A program made the position numbers and the translations under genes. The notes under the pieces were generated by a model. That model was not told the origin of the DNA. It worked only from the letters and a program-made list of their open reading frames with translations, and did no database searches. This document shows, piece after piece, positions 11,636 to 25,200 of a DNA stretch of 64,000 bases (within the stretch, counting starts at the first letter, position 1; each line of letters starts with the position of its first letter). The DNA lies in NCBI RefSeq assembly GCF_963966145.1, contig NC_091054.1:15686001-15750000 (forward strand), written 5' to 3'. This DNA is from Tenebrio molitor. Its lineage: Eukaryota > Arthropoda > Insecta > Coleoptera > Tenebrionidae.

Positions 11636-11915
11636 GTGGAGGGAGAAAAGACTGGAGATGGCATTTCCTATGCTGCCCATGTTAAAAATCCGAACCCTCT
11701 AAAAGCACGTGCAACAACCTTTTATGACCCAGTCCACAATGCGCTATATAGATAAAGAAGCACAATGCGCCTGGAAGGAAGGCGAAGCAAGCCATTGGCC
11801 TAGCGTCTATATTCAGAAACCTTTAATGACTCTGTAGTTTTATTTGAATTAGTGCCATCTCCAGTCTTTTCTCCCTCCATGCTTTGTCTCTTTCGATCAA
11901 GGAGGCCATGCCCCC
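11636..11915. repeat. Inverted copy of the sequence flanking the P element
   Basis: GTGGAGGGAGAAAAGACTGG and following bases (11636-11665) are repeated inverted at 11852-11885. The inverted copy continues through the bases that flank the left end of the P element (CTTTGTCTCTTTCGATC, GGAGGCCATG). On the minus strand this copy lies in a 65-codon frame (12020-11823) of unknown function. It may be the tail of a duplicated gene fragment. Confidence 0.6.
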
Positions 11916-12732
11916 ATACCTGCTAACTTCCAGTCTTGCAAGTTTCCGCGCAATTCCAATATTATTTTTGCAATTTACAAATTCTGTAAATGATTCTGTC
12001 CACATGCTTTTCGTTGGCATAATACGGAGGACATTTCAAGCAAAATTAAACAAAACTATCACAAATAATGTGGTTAAAACGTAACCTTAAAATTTGACGT
12101 CGCTAATGTAATAAACGTACAACTCGTGTCTTGCTCGAATCACACATGCTAAAGCGAGATGCATAGTGGGACACGCTTAATACAATACGTACAAGAATTC
12201 AATAGTTTGTTTACATTATGTTGAAATGAGATAGCAATATGACAGTTGTTCTGCTTTTTAATTGATACATCGAACTATAATTAAAAAAATGGACTATAGA
12301 CACCAGTTTTTTGTCAAATTAAAAAAAACTCTTAAACAATATTGTTGTAAGTGGTTTTATGTTACTCAATTTCATTTTTGTTGCCAAAAAAGCATTTTAT
12401 TTATTGTTGCAACATAAGTTTTGTAACGCGGCCCTCATGCGGCCGTTACCAGCAACATCATTGACACTTGTCACTTGTCACAATTTGATTAAAATGGCGA
12501 GCCACCACTAGTGTTGTGTTAAACCATTAACCTGTCCAAGCTTCTGCTTTATATAATTTAGCATTTATCATAATTCGTGTTTCTCTCCGTCCCGACACTA
12601 ATTTCGTAATAAAATGGCACGCGACCAGTCCCATCGTCCGTTACACCATTTCACTTCCTGCACGAAATCACCAATAAAAAACCATTTCAAGGTTTCTCGA
12701 TTCATTCAATAAATTACATAACACACTTAAAA

Positions 12733-13248
12733 CTAGTCAGTCGTTTGGTGGTTGGCAGTCTTGGCAAAGGGCGTCTTAAATCCGGTCATCAAGTAGAACT
12801 GGCCACGGGTGCGGCTGCAATCACTCGAATGATCAAATGGGTCGATAGGAGGTGCTGTGCTTACTTATTGTTCGGGTAACCCATGAAAGCGTCCTTGGTG
12901 AAGTTGCAGCTCTTGTTGGGTCCGCGCCAAGTCCGGCACTTTGTTGCCGGAAACGCGCCCGGATTCGCCACGGACTCCGCGTACAGCTTCCAGGCTCTCA
13001 CGTGGCTGCAGGCGACTGGAAAACGCGGAGTTAGAGGAGTTGTGGCGGGAGTAGTGGAGTTTTACAGATTTGGTCGACCAGTCGCAGCTGGACGAGGTAG
13101 CTGGGTTGGCAGCCGGGCTGGAGGGCTCGGCCCCCGTTGGGGAAGAAGTCGGCGTGGCCCACGGCGATGGGCAGGCCGAAGATGCCGGCGTCGGTGTGGA
13201 TGACGTCGATGTAGTCGGCGTCGGTGCGGGTTAGCCGCCTCGATGGGT
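12733..13248 (-). CDS. Lipase exons 4-6 (C-terminal part)
   Basis: Exon 4 is 13248-13066, exon 5 is 13015-12865 and exon 6 is 12814-12733. Exon 4 encodes the segment before the catalytic His (DYIDVIHTDAGIFGLPIAVG, then ADFFPNGG). Exon 5 starts with the His loop (FACSHVRAWKLYAES). Exon 6 encodes RGQFYLMTGFKTPF and the stop. An in-frame TAA appears if the exon 5 donor (AATAA|GTAAGC) is read through, so splicing is needed to reach the normal C-terminus. Introns are 50 nt each. GC content is clearly higher than in the flanking DNA. Confidence 0.88.
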
Positions 13249-16200
13249 CTGAAGAGAATTAAAAGAAGAAGTGACGTTTGGGAGATTGTTTGAAAATCGG
13301 AAAACTAACTGAGATGAGAGCTGTAATGTTGAGTGTCGACGGATTTGAATGTGTCAACTAGATTAGATCGGAAGAGAATGATGGGGGAGAAGCGGGAGTG
13401 GAGTTGCAGAAAGGATAATGTTTGGCTGGAAGGACTGGAAACATAAATTAAAAATAAATGGAAACTGAAGCAGGAGAAATGAAGGATGTATGTGGCGAAT
13501 ACTAAAACAAGAAGAAAGGATTGAAAAATGTTATCGCATTGATAAAAATGCAGAAGTTTCTGGTGAGATTACAGAAAGATGTTACAAAGAGTAACAATAA
13601 CGTTTGTAAATTAAAATCATAATTAAAAGTTATGGGATTAAACTATTCATTTCATAAATTAATTAATTTTTACTGGTGCGTTTTTATTTTTATGGCTATT
13701 GTAAGCTTCACAAGTGTGGGGCAGGGAGTGAGGGAGAGATTTTCCAGGCTTGATAAAACAAAAGTGAAATTCCATGCGTAATAATTTATGTGGTTTGGGA
13801 ACTAAATTAGGAAAATTATGTAAATTCTTTCACTTTTAAAACTTGAAGAAGTTCCTGGGAAAACAATATGTTTATGGTAATGCCCAAGAAATAGAAATTT
13901 ATGCATAAAGTAGTATTTTTCCGCGAATAGGAAGTTGGATGGCACGAGGCACACACGAGTGCGGCAATCCCATGAGTGAAAAAACACGAGTTTCTTACAA
14001 TATATACGAGTACATTCCCTTCTTGGACAAGTATGTATTTCGAATTTTGACAATACGAATAATTTTGCAATTAATAAATTGAATATTGGGAAATTACAAA
14101 TAATTTATTTATTTATTTCAAAGACATGTGAAACATTTGTGAGAATTGTTTATAGTTGATGCAGTTGATAATGAAAGTTGTCTGACAAAATACTTCTCAC
14201 ATCTACTGAATAAATTAAAAACTTATTCAATAATTTGTTTAGTGTTCTCTAATACAACTAATTTTGCTTTGTTTCCACCACTCATTTACTATCACTACTT
14301 CATTGTCTAGAAAATGATAATTAATTTTGAGAATAAACAGCAAACAATAGTAAACAATAAAAAAAAACATTTTAGATAACAGGTACAATTTTTAACAATA
14401 AATTCTCTAATGTGAATTTTGAAGGATTTTTTTTCGACATACTCGTATGTAATGCCGTTAGTTTTAGTTGCAAAAAATTTTTGGGATTAAAATTTTTGAC
14501 AAGGGCCTAAGAAAAATTTTCTTTTCATCGAATAGCTATTCAGATAAAACACATAACACAAAGACTATTAAGAAAGCACTAAAAGTTTCTAATTTTTTTT
14601 CTGAATCATATTTTTTTTCAAAACGATTGAAAATAAATTCTTCATCCTCTACGATCGCAATTTTTCTTGACATCATATGAAAAAGAACCTTTTTATTCCA
14701 TAAAGTTTCAAAAGAAGTTCTATCAAAGTGTAAATTTCTGACCATATAGCAAATAAAATAATCCACAACTACTAATGTAGGATAATTTTAACAAGGTAAT
14801 TTACTACCGATACTTTTCAGTGTTAGGTATTTATTTCTGTGGAAATACATATAAAATCTGAATTTGTAAAATATTGAAACTTAAGAGCTGCATATCAAAA
14901 GGTTAAAAAGTTCAGATCAAGATATTTCGTGCAAAGCATCAAAAACGTAGCATACTTTTTATAAGGCAAAACTTCTTTGTAAAAATAAGTAGGGAGTAAT
15001 CTATTTATGTTGAAGAAATAAAAGAAAATGAATAAAAATAATCTTGGACGAGTTTATTGCCCGGGTCAGTACTAAAGAGTGTTGAGATGACAGAGGTTCA
15101 GTGAACATATAAATCGCAGAGTAGCATGAAAGGACATAAATAAAATTCTCGTAAAAGAAGTTGTTGGTATTGGAGGGTTTTACTATTTTTATATGCGATG
15201 GTTGTGTGAAGTACAAGTTTGTAAAGAAAAGAGAAAAAGAACTGTCAAAACCATCAAAAGACCAAATAGCAACAGCAGGTAAAAATAAAATGAAAATAAA
15301 TGTACTCAAGAATATACAGGTATATCTTAAATGCGTGAGTTAATTTTAAGACGTAGCAGAGCTTGTTAAATGAAACGTTTTTTCTATTTGATTTTTTTTT
15401 ACAAAAAAGGGTCACAATTGATTTAAAATTTGGAATAAATTAGCCATGAAAATGCATACCCGCCTATTGGTTAGGGCGAAAATTTTCGGTTGTTACAGAA
15501 AAGGACCCTCATCAAAAAAGTTACATTGTTATAGAAAAAAAAAAAAAAAATTAAAATTTTCATACTTACAAAAAAATAGAGACTAGTTAATCACACAAAA
15601 CGACTCGTTTGGTAAAAATTGGGGGGCAAAAAATCTTGGAAAACTTTTGCGAATTTTGCAAAATATTATAGAGAAAAGTTTCATAAATTGACGAGTTCTT
15701 GCACTGTTTAAAAATTAACACACATATTTTAGATACACCCTGTATAACATGTATGAGTGTATACTTCCGATTTTTGCACAAGCGCAGCGAGAGCAATAAT
15801 TACACAAGGGATGAGAAAGTACAATGGTCCCCAGATATGTAGATGCATTTAACTAAAAGAAATTTGTGCAGAACGATACAACAGAATAGGGCAGACTAGA
15901 TTTTTCTTTTTGGTACCATGTAAGTAAAAAATGTAATTGTAATATTTTTCTTGAATTAATAATAATAAGTTCAAAGATAAAATTATTTTAGTATTGTGTT
16001 TGTTCATTGATATTCTTTTTGAATAATTGATCTTTGCCTGTTCGTCCTCTTTTTCAATATTTTTTATTTTCCAGAATCCAGGTCTGGACTCTGGAACTCT
16101 TGTTATGCATTTTACATAACCACACGTTCCAAAATATGAAGGCGGATTTAGAAACAATAAAAAAATTGCTTTGTTCAAGGATTAAAGCTTATTTTGGGCT

Positions 16201-19200
16201 TATCCCCAGTTAAGGGAAAATTAACACTTAGATAATAAAAATAATTTTCCAAACAAAATTTGTAAAAAGCTTACGCAAATCAGTGATGCTTTTTAATTAT
16301 TTTTTAAAAGATTATTTCGTCAACATTGCCTAATATACAGTTTTCACTACCAAAAATTTTCTTCACGAATCTCATTCTTTTGTCTTTTTGGAGAACACTA
16401 ACTTCTCACAAAGAGAACTACATTCCCCATGGACAGTTTACAGTCATCCCGTGGAACATTCTAACAAAAATTTTCTACACTTTTTTCCAAGAAGAAAATA
16501 GTTATTTACACAATTAGTGGGATAAAAGCAATATTACAGAATTCGAGTGTGAAGATTGCAGATAACGAGGGCGTTAGCCCGAGTTCATCTGTAATCACAC
16601 GAGTTCCCTGTAATATGCTTTAAGCCCACGTGTTATGTACAAAATTTTATCTAAGACCGCCCCAAATTAAAAAAAAAGGTAAATCTTATTTATTTCCGCC
16701 AGTTTCATTACACCACTCAGTGGAATAATAACTTACTTATCCTACTGAGTGGGGTCATGAAGCTCACTTATCCCACTGAGTGGAGTAATGAAATGCGTTC
16801 CATAATGAAGTTCCTTATTCCACTCAAATGAGTGGGATAAGTGTCATTTATCCCACGGGATTAGATAAAAAAATTTATCAGTCATATAAATTCATTTTTT
16901 TCTCAAATATTTAGACAAAAATAATTCTTAACTTCTTTTTAAATTTTTTAAAACAATAAATTATGTTATTTTTGGGCTCCTTTTAAACCATGTATTTTTA
17001 TAAATTTCTTTTTTTTTCTAAATTTTACTTATAGGTTTCAAACACAAAAACGAACAAAGAGAGATTTTTTTTCTGATACGGATCAATTCTCATTTCCCTT
17101 TTGAACTGGGGAAAAGTATTTTGCAACTATTAAAATACTGTGTTTATTTTCTCAAGCTCGTTTGTATCTGTTCTTGTGGAACCTTCTTCATAAATAATGC
17201 ATTTTGGTAGAAATCTAACACTTGTCCTGGTTAATAAATGGTAAGATCATAAGCAATGAAGGTGTTAAGAATGATTCTCAAGACTTAAACAACATGTTAC
17301 CTCTGAGCGAGTACTCGGGAAACGCCGGATCCAGAGCCGTAATCCTCGGAATCCTGAGCCCCCTCCTCAGCCTCTTCCCGGCGAATCCTGCAATATGCGA
17401 TCCCAAACTGAACCCCACCAGGTGGACGTTCCTGATCGGTAATTCCCCACTTTGGTCGAACACCTCGAGAAACTTCCTCAACTTGTCGGCCACCATCTTG
17501 ACGTTCCTGACCGCCGGCAGATACCACGGGAACGTGGACAACTCGGACCAGTCCAGCAGGATAACGTTGAAATTATCCTTACGACTGAGATAAGCTGCAA
17601 AGTCAGCTTTTACGATCGCTCTAACGTGTTCCTGTTGGAGTACCTTCGGCGATGCCGCGGCCGCTCTTGCCCGGAGACGGCTCTGTGAATCCGTGTATGT
17701 AAATAACGGTGGGGGCGGTAGGATCGACTCCGGCCCTCCGCGCCGCCCCTGGAGCGTGCGGTTCGATAATTGCGCCCTTATCGGGCCCGGCTTTGGTGTA
17801 GAGCACGAAACGGACGTCGACTCCAGATTTGACCGGACAACAGTTCGGACAGAAGCCTCTGGGGGCGAGGCTCACTTTCATCTCGTTTTCACCTGGAATC
17901 GACAACGATTTAATCTGGTTAGTTGCTGTCAAAGGATTTTCAATTATTGCAAGGTTCATGTCGGCGCACTGAACGAACGGATGAAAATAAACAAAATCAA
18001 ATATTGCTTAGGTGAGATTTTGTGGTAGTAAATTTTTTTTTGCAAAATACATTTTCGTTTCAAGCGAATCAATCTCCTAATAATTAAAAACGAAGAACAA
18101 AAAATGTTTTGACTGAGTGGAAAAAATGTTGAGATTTTTTTAACTTCATACGTACAGTTGGTTGCAAAAAAAAACGGGAACTGTCAGAACAAAATTGACA
18201 CATTTTTACAATTTCTTCATAGTGTGAAACCTTCTTACGAGAGATGGTTAGAATTATGGTCAAAATTCAATGACATTTTTTAAAATAATTTGACAAGTAT
18301 TGTCAAGTAGACAATTAATTGACAAATGGACAAAACCAAATTTACAATAGGAAAATGTTCATTTCCCCTTTTTTTGCAAGCAACTGTACATAAAGTCCAT
18401 TTGCCCTTTCAAATTACATATTGTATTTTTTGGGAACGGGTTTTTTACCAGAATAATATTAACCTTGGTCACTAAGATGGGTGATGGAAGTAATTATGTC
18501 AGGCGTGACTATTGAAGAATAAATGCATTCTTGTTGGATAATCTACGAAAGAATGGTATCAATTCCACACCCAGTGATAGAAAATACTAAAACCCACAGC
18601 TATCGGCCAATCTATCACTCGCATTTACATTCTATCACCGGCAGATCGCCAATCGGATGCGTTTGTAAACAATAAGTCGCGCATCGCTTAGCAACCGCTA
18701 AACGAGGGTCAATTTTAATTGTCAAATATTAAAAGATTGTTTTTTTTTGGTATAGTCGTGGAAAAAGTATAGTCTTCAACTCGCGTTTAATGTAGCCATT
18801 ATACGAGAGTTGAAGACTATACTTTGTAGCTTATTCAGTCGTACGATTCCACCACTCACCTACGGCTCGTGTTGAAATTTTCGTCCTCTTGAATAATAGC
18901 CATCATTAAACGCTCCTTGAAGAATGTAGTATTCTAGATATCGACAACATAAAATTTTACAAAACAAAATAAGGAAGTGCGTCAGCTCAATTTTCAAAGA
19001 TAATTGACTAATCAATTATTACTCAAACTAATAATGTGTGAATTTTATCATTTGCATCATAGTTAGTGACAGTTATTAGGATCTGTTGTCATTCATTTTC
19101 ATTACTAATGATGAAGTAAAAAAATAGTTAGAGTACTGGAGAAGGAGATAAGAATTATTGCACTGGTTTACAATTTTCCTTTTTGTCATAGTTCCATGTA

Positions 19201-22200
19201 AACAAATTATACACCGAGATAAACACTTATTGACCATATTACAGTTGTCTAAAAAGTAACCGTTATTGACTTCCTAGTATATTTCGCCGTCTTGAGTGTT
19301 CAGCAGTAGTCAGCCAGCATAATGAAACTCCACTTGCCCTGATAACTACTTTCCATGCTTCAAATTTCCTGGTAAAATCTCTCGCCGTGGCAGTAGTTTG
19401 GCAGTACTTTCTGCCTTGGAGTTTCCCAAAGAGTTTTTAGTACAGTTTGACAAAAACAGCTTGGCACATGGAATGCGCAGAGGAGGAAACGAGAGAGTGT
19501 CTGCATATATAGCATTCTAAATGCTATCCTCTTCTTCTTTTTGATTCATGGCATTAGTGTTTCAGTCATCATGGCTTGTTATAAATTCTTCTGGAGATTT
19601 TGGCAAAGGTATATCTGTACTGGTTTAATCGAAGAAGGTAAGTTGGAGTACTTGAGGGTATGCTGGGATTAAGATGTGATTCCTATTGTGTTTGTCAGAT
19701 GGAAATAACAGTCTGTTGAGTTTTGTGGTTCTCTTCAAACCATTGGAAACGTTAAAACTTCGCCACACTCATAACATAAAGTGTCGGGATGATTCAAATA
19801 TTTCTGTGACATGTTCACTTATTTAAGTCACTGTAAGTACCGTGAGAACGAAAAAAATAAATAAATTAGAGTTGACTGTGACCAAAAATTTCAGTTGGCA
19901 ATTCGTTAAGATTTCAATAATTATCAGATGTCAGTCTCAAAAGTTAGGTTAGTGATTTTGAGAACGTTGAAATCTTGATTTTCATAAAGGTGTGAATTAT
20001 GTGTGACCTGTCGGTTGTAAAAGAATTTCCTCACCTAGTGCAATGAAACAATGAGATTTAAAACTCCCGGGGCTTTATTCAACGGTGAGCACGCAACTTG
20101 TTTATAAATCGAAACTATCAATTTTCAAATGACCTTTGCAAAGTCGGGAGATCAATTAAATTGCAGTTATCAGTAATCACTTGCATTAATTCGGGATTGT
20201 GCCAGGCCTGTTTTTGAACACGTTGTTTTTCAGGTATGGAAAAACAAAATAATCAAGGCAAGTTGTTGATAAGTCCCTTGAAAATCCGGAAACTTTTGTT
20301 GAAATACCTCAAAAACTCGCGAATAGGACTATTCGTCGTTCTCAAGTCTGCACTGCACAATGAAATTTTTTTACTCTAAAGTGAACATATTGTAATAGCA
20401 AATTTTAATAGTCAATAATTAATAATGACAGTTACTATTGTAATGACATCTGATGAAGTGATTACATTTGAATTAAATTTTTACGTGCTGCCAACTGAAA
20501 CGTATTAATCACGGCCATCTCGATTTTTTTAAATTTTCGATCGCATGATCGTACTATTGTACGAGATACTAACTATTACACAATGTCTAAACAATAAGGG
20601 AAAGACAAATCTGTGCAGACGTTACAGAGGGTTATTATAAATGATTATTATAACATCGTAGTTGGCTGGGCGATTAATTTTGGGTGTGCTTTATACTCGT
20701 ATACATACTTTCCTACACGACAGTTAGATTTCCGGCTGTAAAAACTAACGCCAGCTGCGATACTAGTCTGTTGCATGTTACGAGGCTAGTGGCACATCCG
20801 AAATTTGTGTAGTTTTCTACGCCAGCTACGATGTTGTAACCATTTTTATAATATTCCTGTAGTAGAGGGTTCACGAGTCCGAAACTCTCTTAAAATTATT
20901 CTGATTTAAAGACTAAAAGCTAACACATTGCTAAATCAGTAACTCGTGTATAGATAAATATACAAAAATTTGTCCAAAGATTTTTCTATGCAGCAGAGCG
21001 TTATTCAACACAAGCTACAATTTATTTTTTTATCATTACAACTAGGTGAATTATTTAACACAAAAACATTTCAATTTGTGACAAGTGGCAAATTTCTTTA
21101 TGATGTGGAATTGAGAAGCAATTTTAAATTAGTACATGTGGAGACCAGAATTTTGCTTCAGATTTTATCAACAAGAAATCTCGCATGAACAAATTATTAG
21201 AGAGTATTTAAAGATACTGATTAGTTTTGCTACTTTTGTTTCCAAAGTTACAGGTCAGTCAATAACGCCAAAAAAGGAACTAAATTTTTCGAGATAATTT
21301 TTGCAAACAACAAATAAATATGCCGCCAGTAACCAAAATTGATTGTGAAACGAAAAATCATCTATCACTTAGAGAGAAATTAGTCATTTGCAACTGTTAC
21401 AATTAACTTGCTCCCTTACATTTTTGGGATATCTTTTGTTTGTCACCAGAAACCACATACCCTCCAACCTCACCAAATTGATGGCAACCTAGTAACGAAT
21501 ATCCCTAAATCCTAGGGAGTAATTTATTTTTGACACGAGAGTACATAATTATCTAAAGTTCAACTATGTTGAAAATTTTGAATAACGCTCTGTTGCACAG
21601 GGGAACCGTTGGATAACTTTTTTTGGATGTTTACCTATCCATTATCTATCGATTTAGCAAGGGTGTTTGGTTTTAGTTTTTAAATGCTTACAGGATGAAC
21701 CTCTTGAGCCTCTGAGTTCTCTATAATTATCTCGCCCACGTCGCCGTCGTCTCAAAAAAAAAACTGCGGGTGATTTTCACCGCACTGTTACACTTAGGGG
21801 AACAAATTATGAATCATAGTGCACTTTTCATGTAACAAAAACTTCGTTAACCAGTGTTATCAAAAGAATTGTACACACAGAGTACAAAGGTAATTAACTC
21901 AAAGAATAATTTTACCTTATTTAGAGTGAAATTTTCAAGAAACTTGTTTGTATCAGATTATAATGTACAATAAGGAAAATATTTTTTTACTAAATTTGCA
22001 AAACTAAATGTGTTTCAAAATTGAATGTTGAAAGAACAAGAAGAAACTGAAAAAATATTTAATGTTTAATGAATAGTAGAATGTAGTAGACTACGTCCAC
22101 TGATAGAATGCATTTTTTTAAATATCCTTAGATAACAAAATCCCCAAACCATAACATTAAAATATTAATTAAAGTATCATATCTTGAAGCATTCGCGCCA

Positions 22201-25200
22201 CTGATTCTCATTGGTTGTTATAAAACCCACGCGACAAATAAATTATATGACATTTCAAATTTGAAATTGTCAGTTCTGTCAAGTGGTTTAAGCATTTAGA
22301 TTTGCGATTTTTCATCTTTAGAGCTTTGTTTTGCGATTCTCTGGTTATTCGTTTTGATCGTGTTGCTGTTTTGATCTGTTCCGTTGCGATTTTTTATTGA
22401 TTTTTTTAAATTTGTGAAGTGAGTGCGTGCCTCAAGAGTCTAGCATTATGAACACTTTAAGTGAGATTACAAACATCGAAAATGATACAGAGGTCATTTT
22501 TGTTCATGCATTAAATAGGAGTACGTATTAAATAATCTCTTGCTTGTGTTTAGCCATTTCCGAAAAAAGCTGGATATTTTAATTTCAATAGCCAACTTTT
22601 TCGGAAATTCGAAAATGTATTGTGGGTTGCATTTTTTATTCCGTCGGGCACATTGGGCCGTATGATTTTCCTTTCATTAAAGTTAAAGAATGTCGTTAAA
22701 TTGTTTTGTCTCTGTCTAACATAGTGCTTGGCATATACTCTCACTTTGTGTAATCAATTATTTAGCTAATGAAAGGCTTAACGAGTGGGAAATCATACGG
22801 CCCATTATTACTCGTGAAAATATTAATAAAACCTAATATATTACTCCTACTGTACTGAAGGTTTCTTTCGTCTTTCCTAAGTGCAAACATGCAGAATAAC
22901 AATAAAACATCACGTGTAAACCTGCTCTTTCCATTTTTTTAAATTTCGCGCCGGATCTATTTGTTATAGCGTAAGTAAACATTTTTAGTAACATTTATGT
23001 CAAGCAATCTATGAGTGGACAGAGTTATCTAAGAACAGAATTAAACTCCGAAATAGATTCATCTGATTCAACCAAAGACATAATGACAAGTGGAATGTCA
23101 TCTAGAGGGTAAATTGCTCATTAACTTTTGCCTCTCATCTTTGATTAACTTTCCACAACGAACAACACTTTTTGCCCACATTTCTGATAAATAATTTGAC
23201 AAAGCTACTTTCTATAATTTCGAAACTTTATCTTTACAAAGAGATTGCGAACGAATATGTTAACTGGACTATGTTTTGCAAAACCCCTATACCATTTCAA
23301 TTAGATTATTATACCGACAACGATATGAGGGCAAACACATCATAATCTCTTCTAAAATGGATTTCGTCCATTGGGTTCTGCGGTTGGTTTTGCTCGGCCC
23401 AAATAAGGCTTTATTTATTACTTAGTGATTTATCAAAGATAATATTCCAATTTGTCGCCCTCTTGCAATTTTGATTGAAATGAATGGTATAGGTATAGTT
23501 ATTATTACAGTGTTACCACCCACTTCACGTAATACTGGAATCAATTGATTATTATCAACCTAACTTTTAAATAATTTTCCTTTGATCGATCGGTGGTAAT
23601 CAAGTTGTTTGGCTGTCCAAAATGTAATCAGGATCTTTTAAGAATTCATTTTTGTGACCTGTACATAGGAGAGTAAATCCTTTTTCTTCTGTAGGAATTT
23701 TTGACAGATTTGCTTTCAAATTACCATCACAAACCCATTAACGAACCTGAATCCCATTTTGCTAAATCCACTTTTCATCTAGATACACGAAATTAACGTT
23801 TTTCAACTTTAAATATCGTAAATACCTTTTGAGGAAACAGATTCTCTTTAAAACAAGATGTTTTTAGTTCGATCCTCCGTATAGTCTAGTTCGTGCTTGA
23901 CAAAACGCAATAAATCGTCTAATGTAAAAATAGCAGACTAAATCATTAAGAGTAGAAGTGAGTCTTTTTATACTAAGCCCAGAGATTGAAGGCCGAGACG
24001 AAGTCGAGGTCGCCAACTGGACTTCTACTCTGAAAAAATTGCTTCCACATGACAACCTAAAAATTACTAGGAAAGGAGGCGCAGGCTTGCAACATGATAC
24101 ATTTAACTCTGACAAGCAAAATTCAATGTGAATAAATCTTACTTTAAAGGGCAAACAAAGGAACATTTACAGTTACAAATTAACAATTAGTTCTTGTTCT
24201 TTGGTGTATTATTTGCGTTCAAACCAAAACCACTTTTCTCTCTCTTTTCAGCGAAGAAAATTGAAAATGTTTAATTTTCTGATACGCCAACTCACCACGA
24301 CAGAACCCACTGCCGGAAATGGAGTTTTTCGCATCACCGGCGTATTTTCGTGCCGCCCCCGCCAATCAGATTACGATTATGACGACAGCAATTATAATTA
24401 AATTCCGGCGTAAATAGAGTAGTTGCCTTCCACCTGTTGAACGATTTTGTGCTGTTGTCTTAGCCGCGGCACTCAAAAGAGTCGGTCGAAGAGCAAAAAA
24501 TAGCGAAAGTGGAGCAAGGCGCCGGATTAATTCCCTAAATTAAAATATCGATCGGTCATGTTCCGGGATCGGAAGGTCCCGGTTCCTGACATTTGTTCAG
24601 GACGAGGGCCAACGCCGTTTCGGAAGGTCACAGGTGATGGATGGAAAAAGGTCACGTGCAGAGAAATGTATCGATCGGGGAGAAATAACCGACTTTTACG
24701 CAAAATTAGAGAGGATTGATCGGGAAAGTGGAGGTTTTCGACAAGAATCTAACAGTCGGTGGAATGTTCTTAGCTTAATGTAAATATAATGATGGCGATT
24801 TGAGTTCTCTCGAATATTTTGGACACAGTAGAAAAACCTTTATTTGATTTGTCTTCAAAAATTTTTACTTGAATCGACTTTAACTCAACACAATCAAAAT
24901 TTAAACAATATTTTGTTTAATTTTTAATTTAGTTTCATAACTTTCGCAGATGGGATTTACTTATTCTCTAGAAAAGTCGCCGAAATAGCTTGATTGGTTT
25001 TGTTAATGTTTTTTAAATATAGGACTTTTTGAATTTTTGTAAAATTACAATATGTAGTTATTTGTATCTGTATCAAGGCCGCGAAATCATTCTTTAACGT
25101 ACCGAGAGAAAAATCTCCAGGCCATTCTCGAGGATGTTAAAGGATTTCGCGGCCAAGGTGCAACAGCCGCGAATTTGGATTTCGCGGCCTGTTTTAGGTA

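Larger units (their letters stand above)
13249..17300 (-). other. Lipase intron 3
   Basis: About 4 kb of AT-rich intron. It holds one TIR element (15317-15742), one long hairpin (16529-16618) and a cluster of short palindromes (16713-16857). No embedded gene was recognised. Confidence 0.7.

Noticed and set aside
12883..13203. 106-codon plus-strand frame, Arg/Gly-rich
   Set aside because: Antisense of lipase exons 4 and 5; the GC bias of the exons keeps it open.
16713..16857. CRISPR-like array
   Set aside because: The repeats are only 11-17 bp palindromes with irregular spacing, in a eukaryotic intron.
22448..22525. Possible first exon (MNTLSEITNIENDTEV...) with GTACGT donor
   Set aside because: The nearest acceptor leads to a stop within about ten codons and the protein is not recognised; it may be the start of an unidentified transposon gene.
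23011..23108. 33-codon frame ending at a GTAAAT donor
   Set aside because: No partner exon in phase and no homology recognised.
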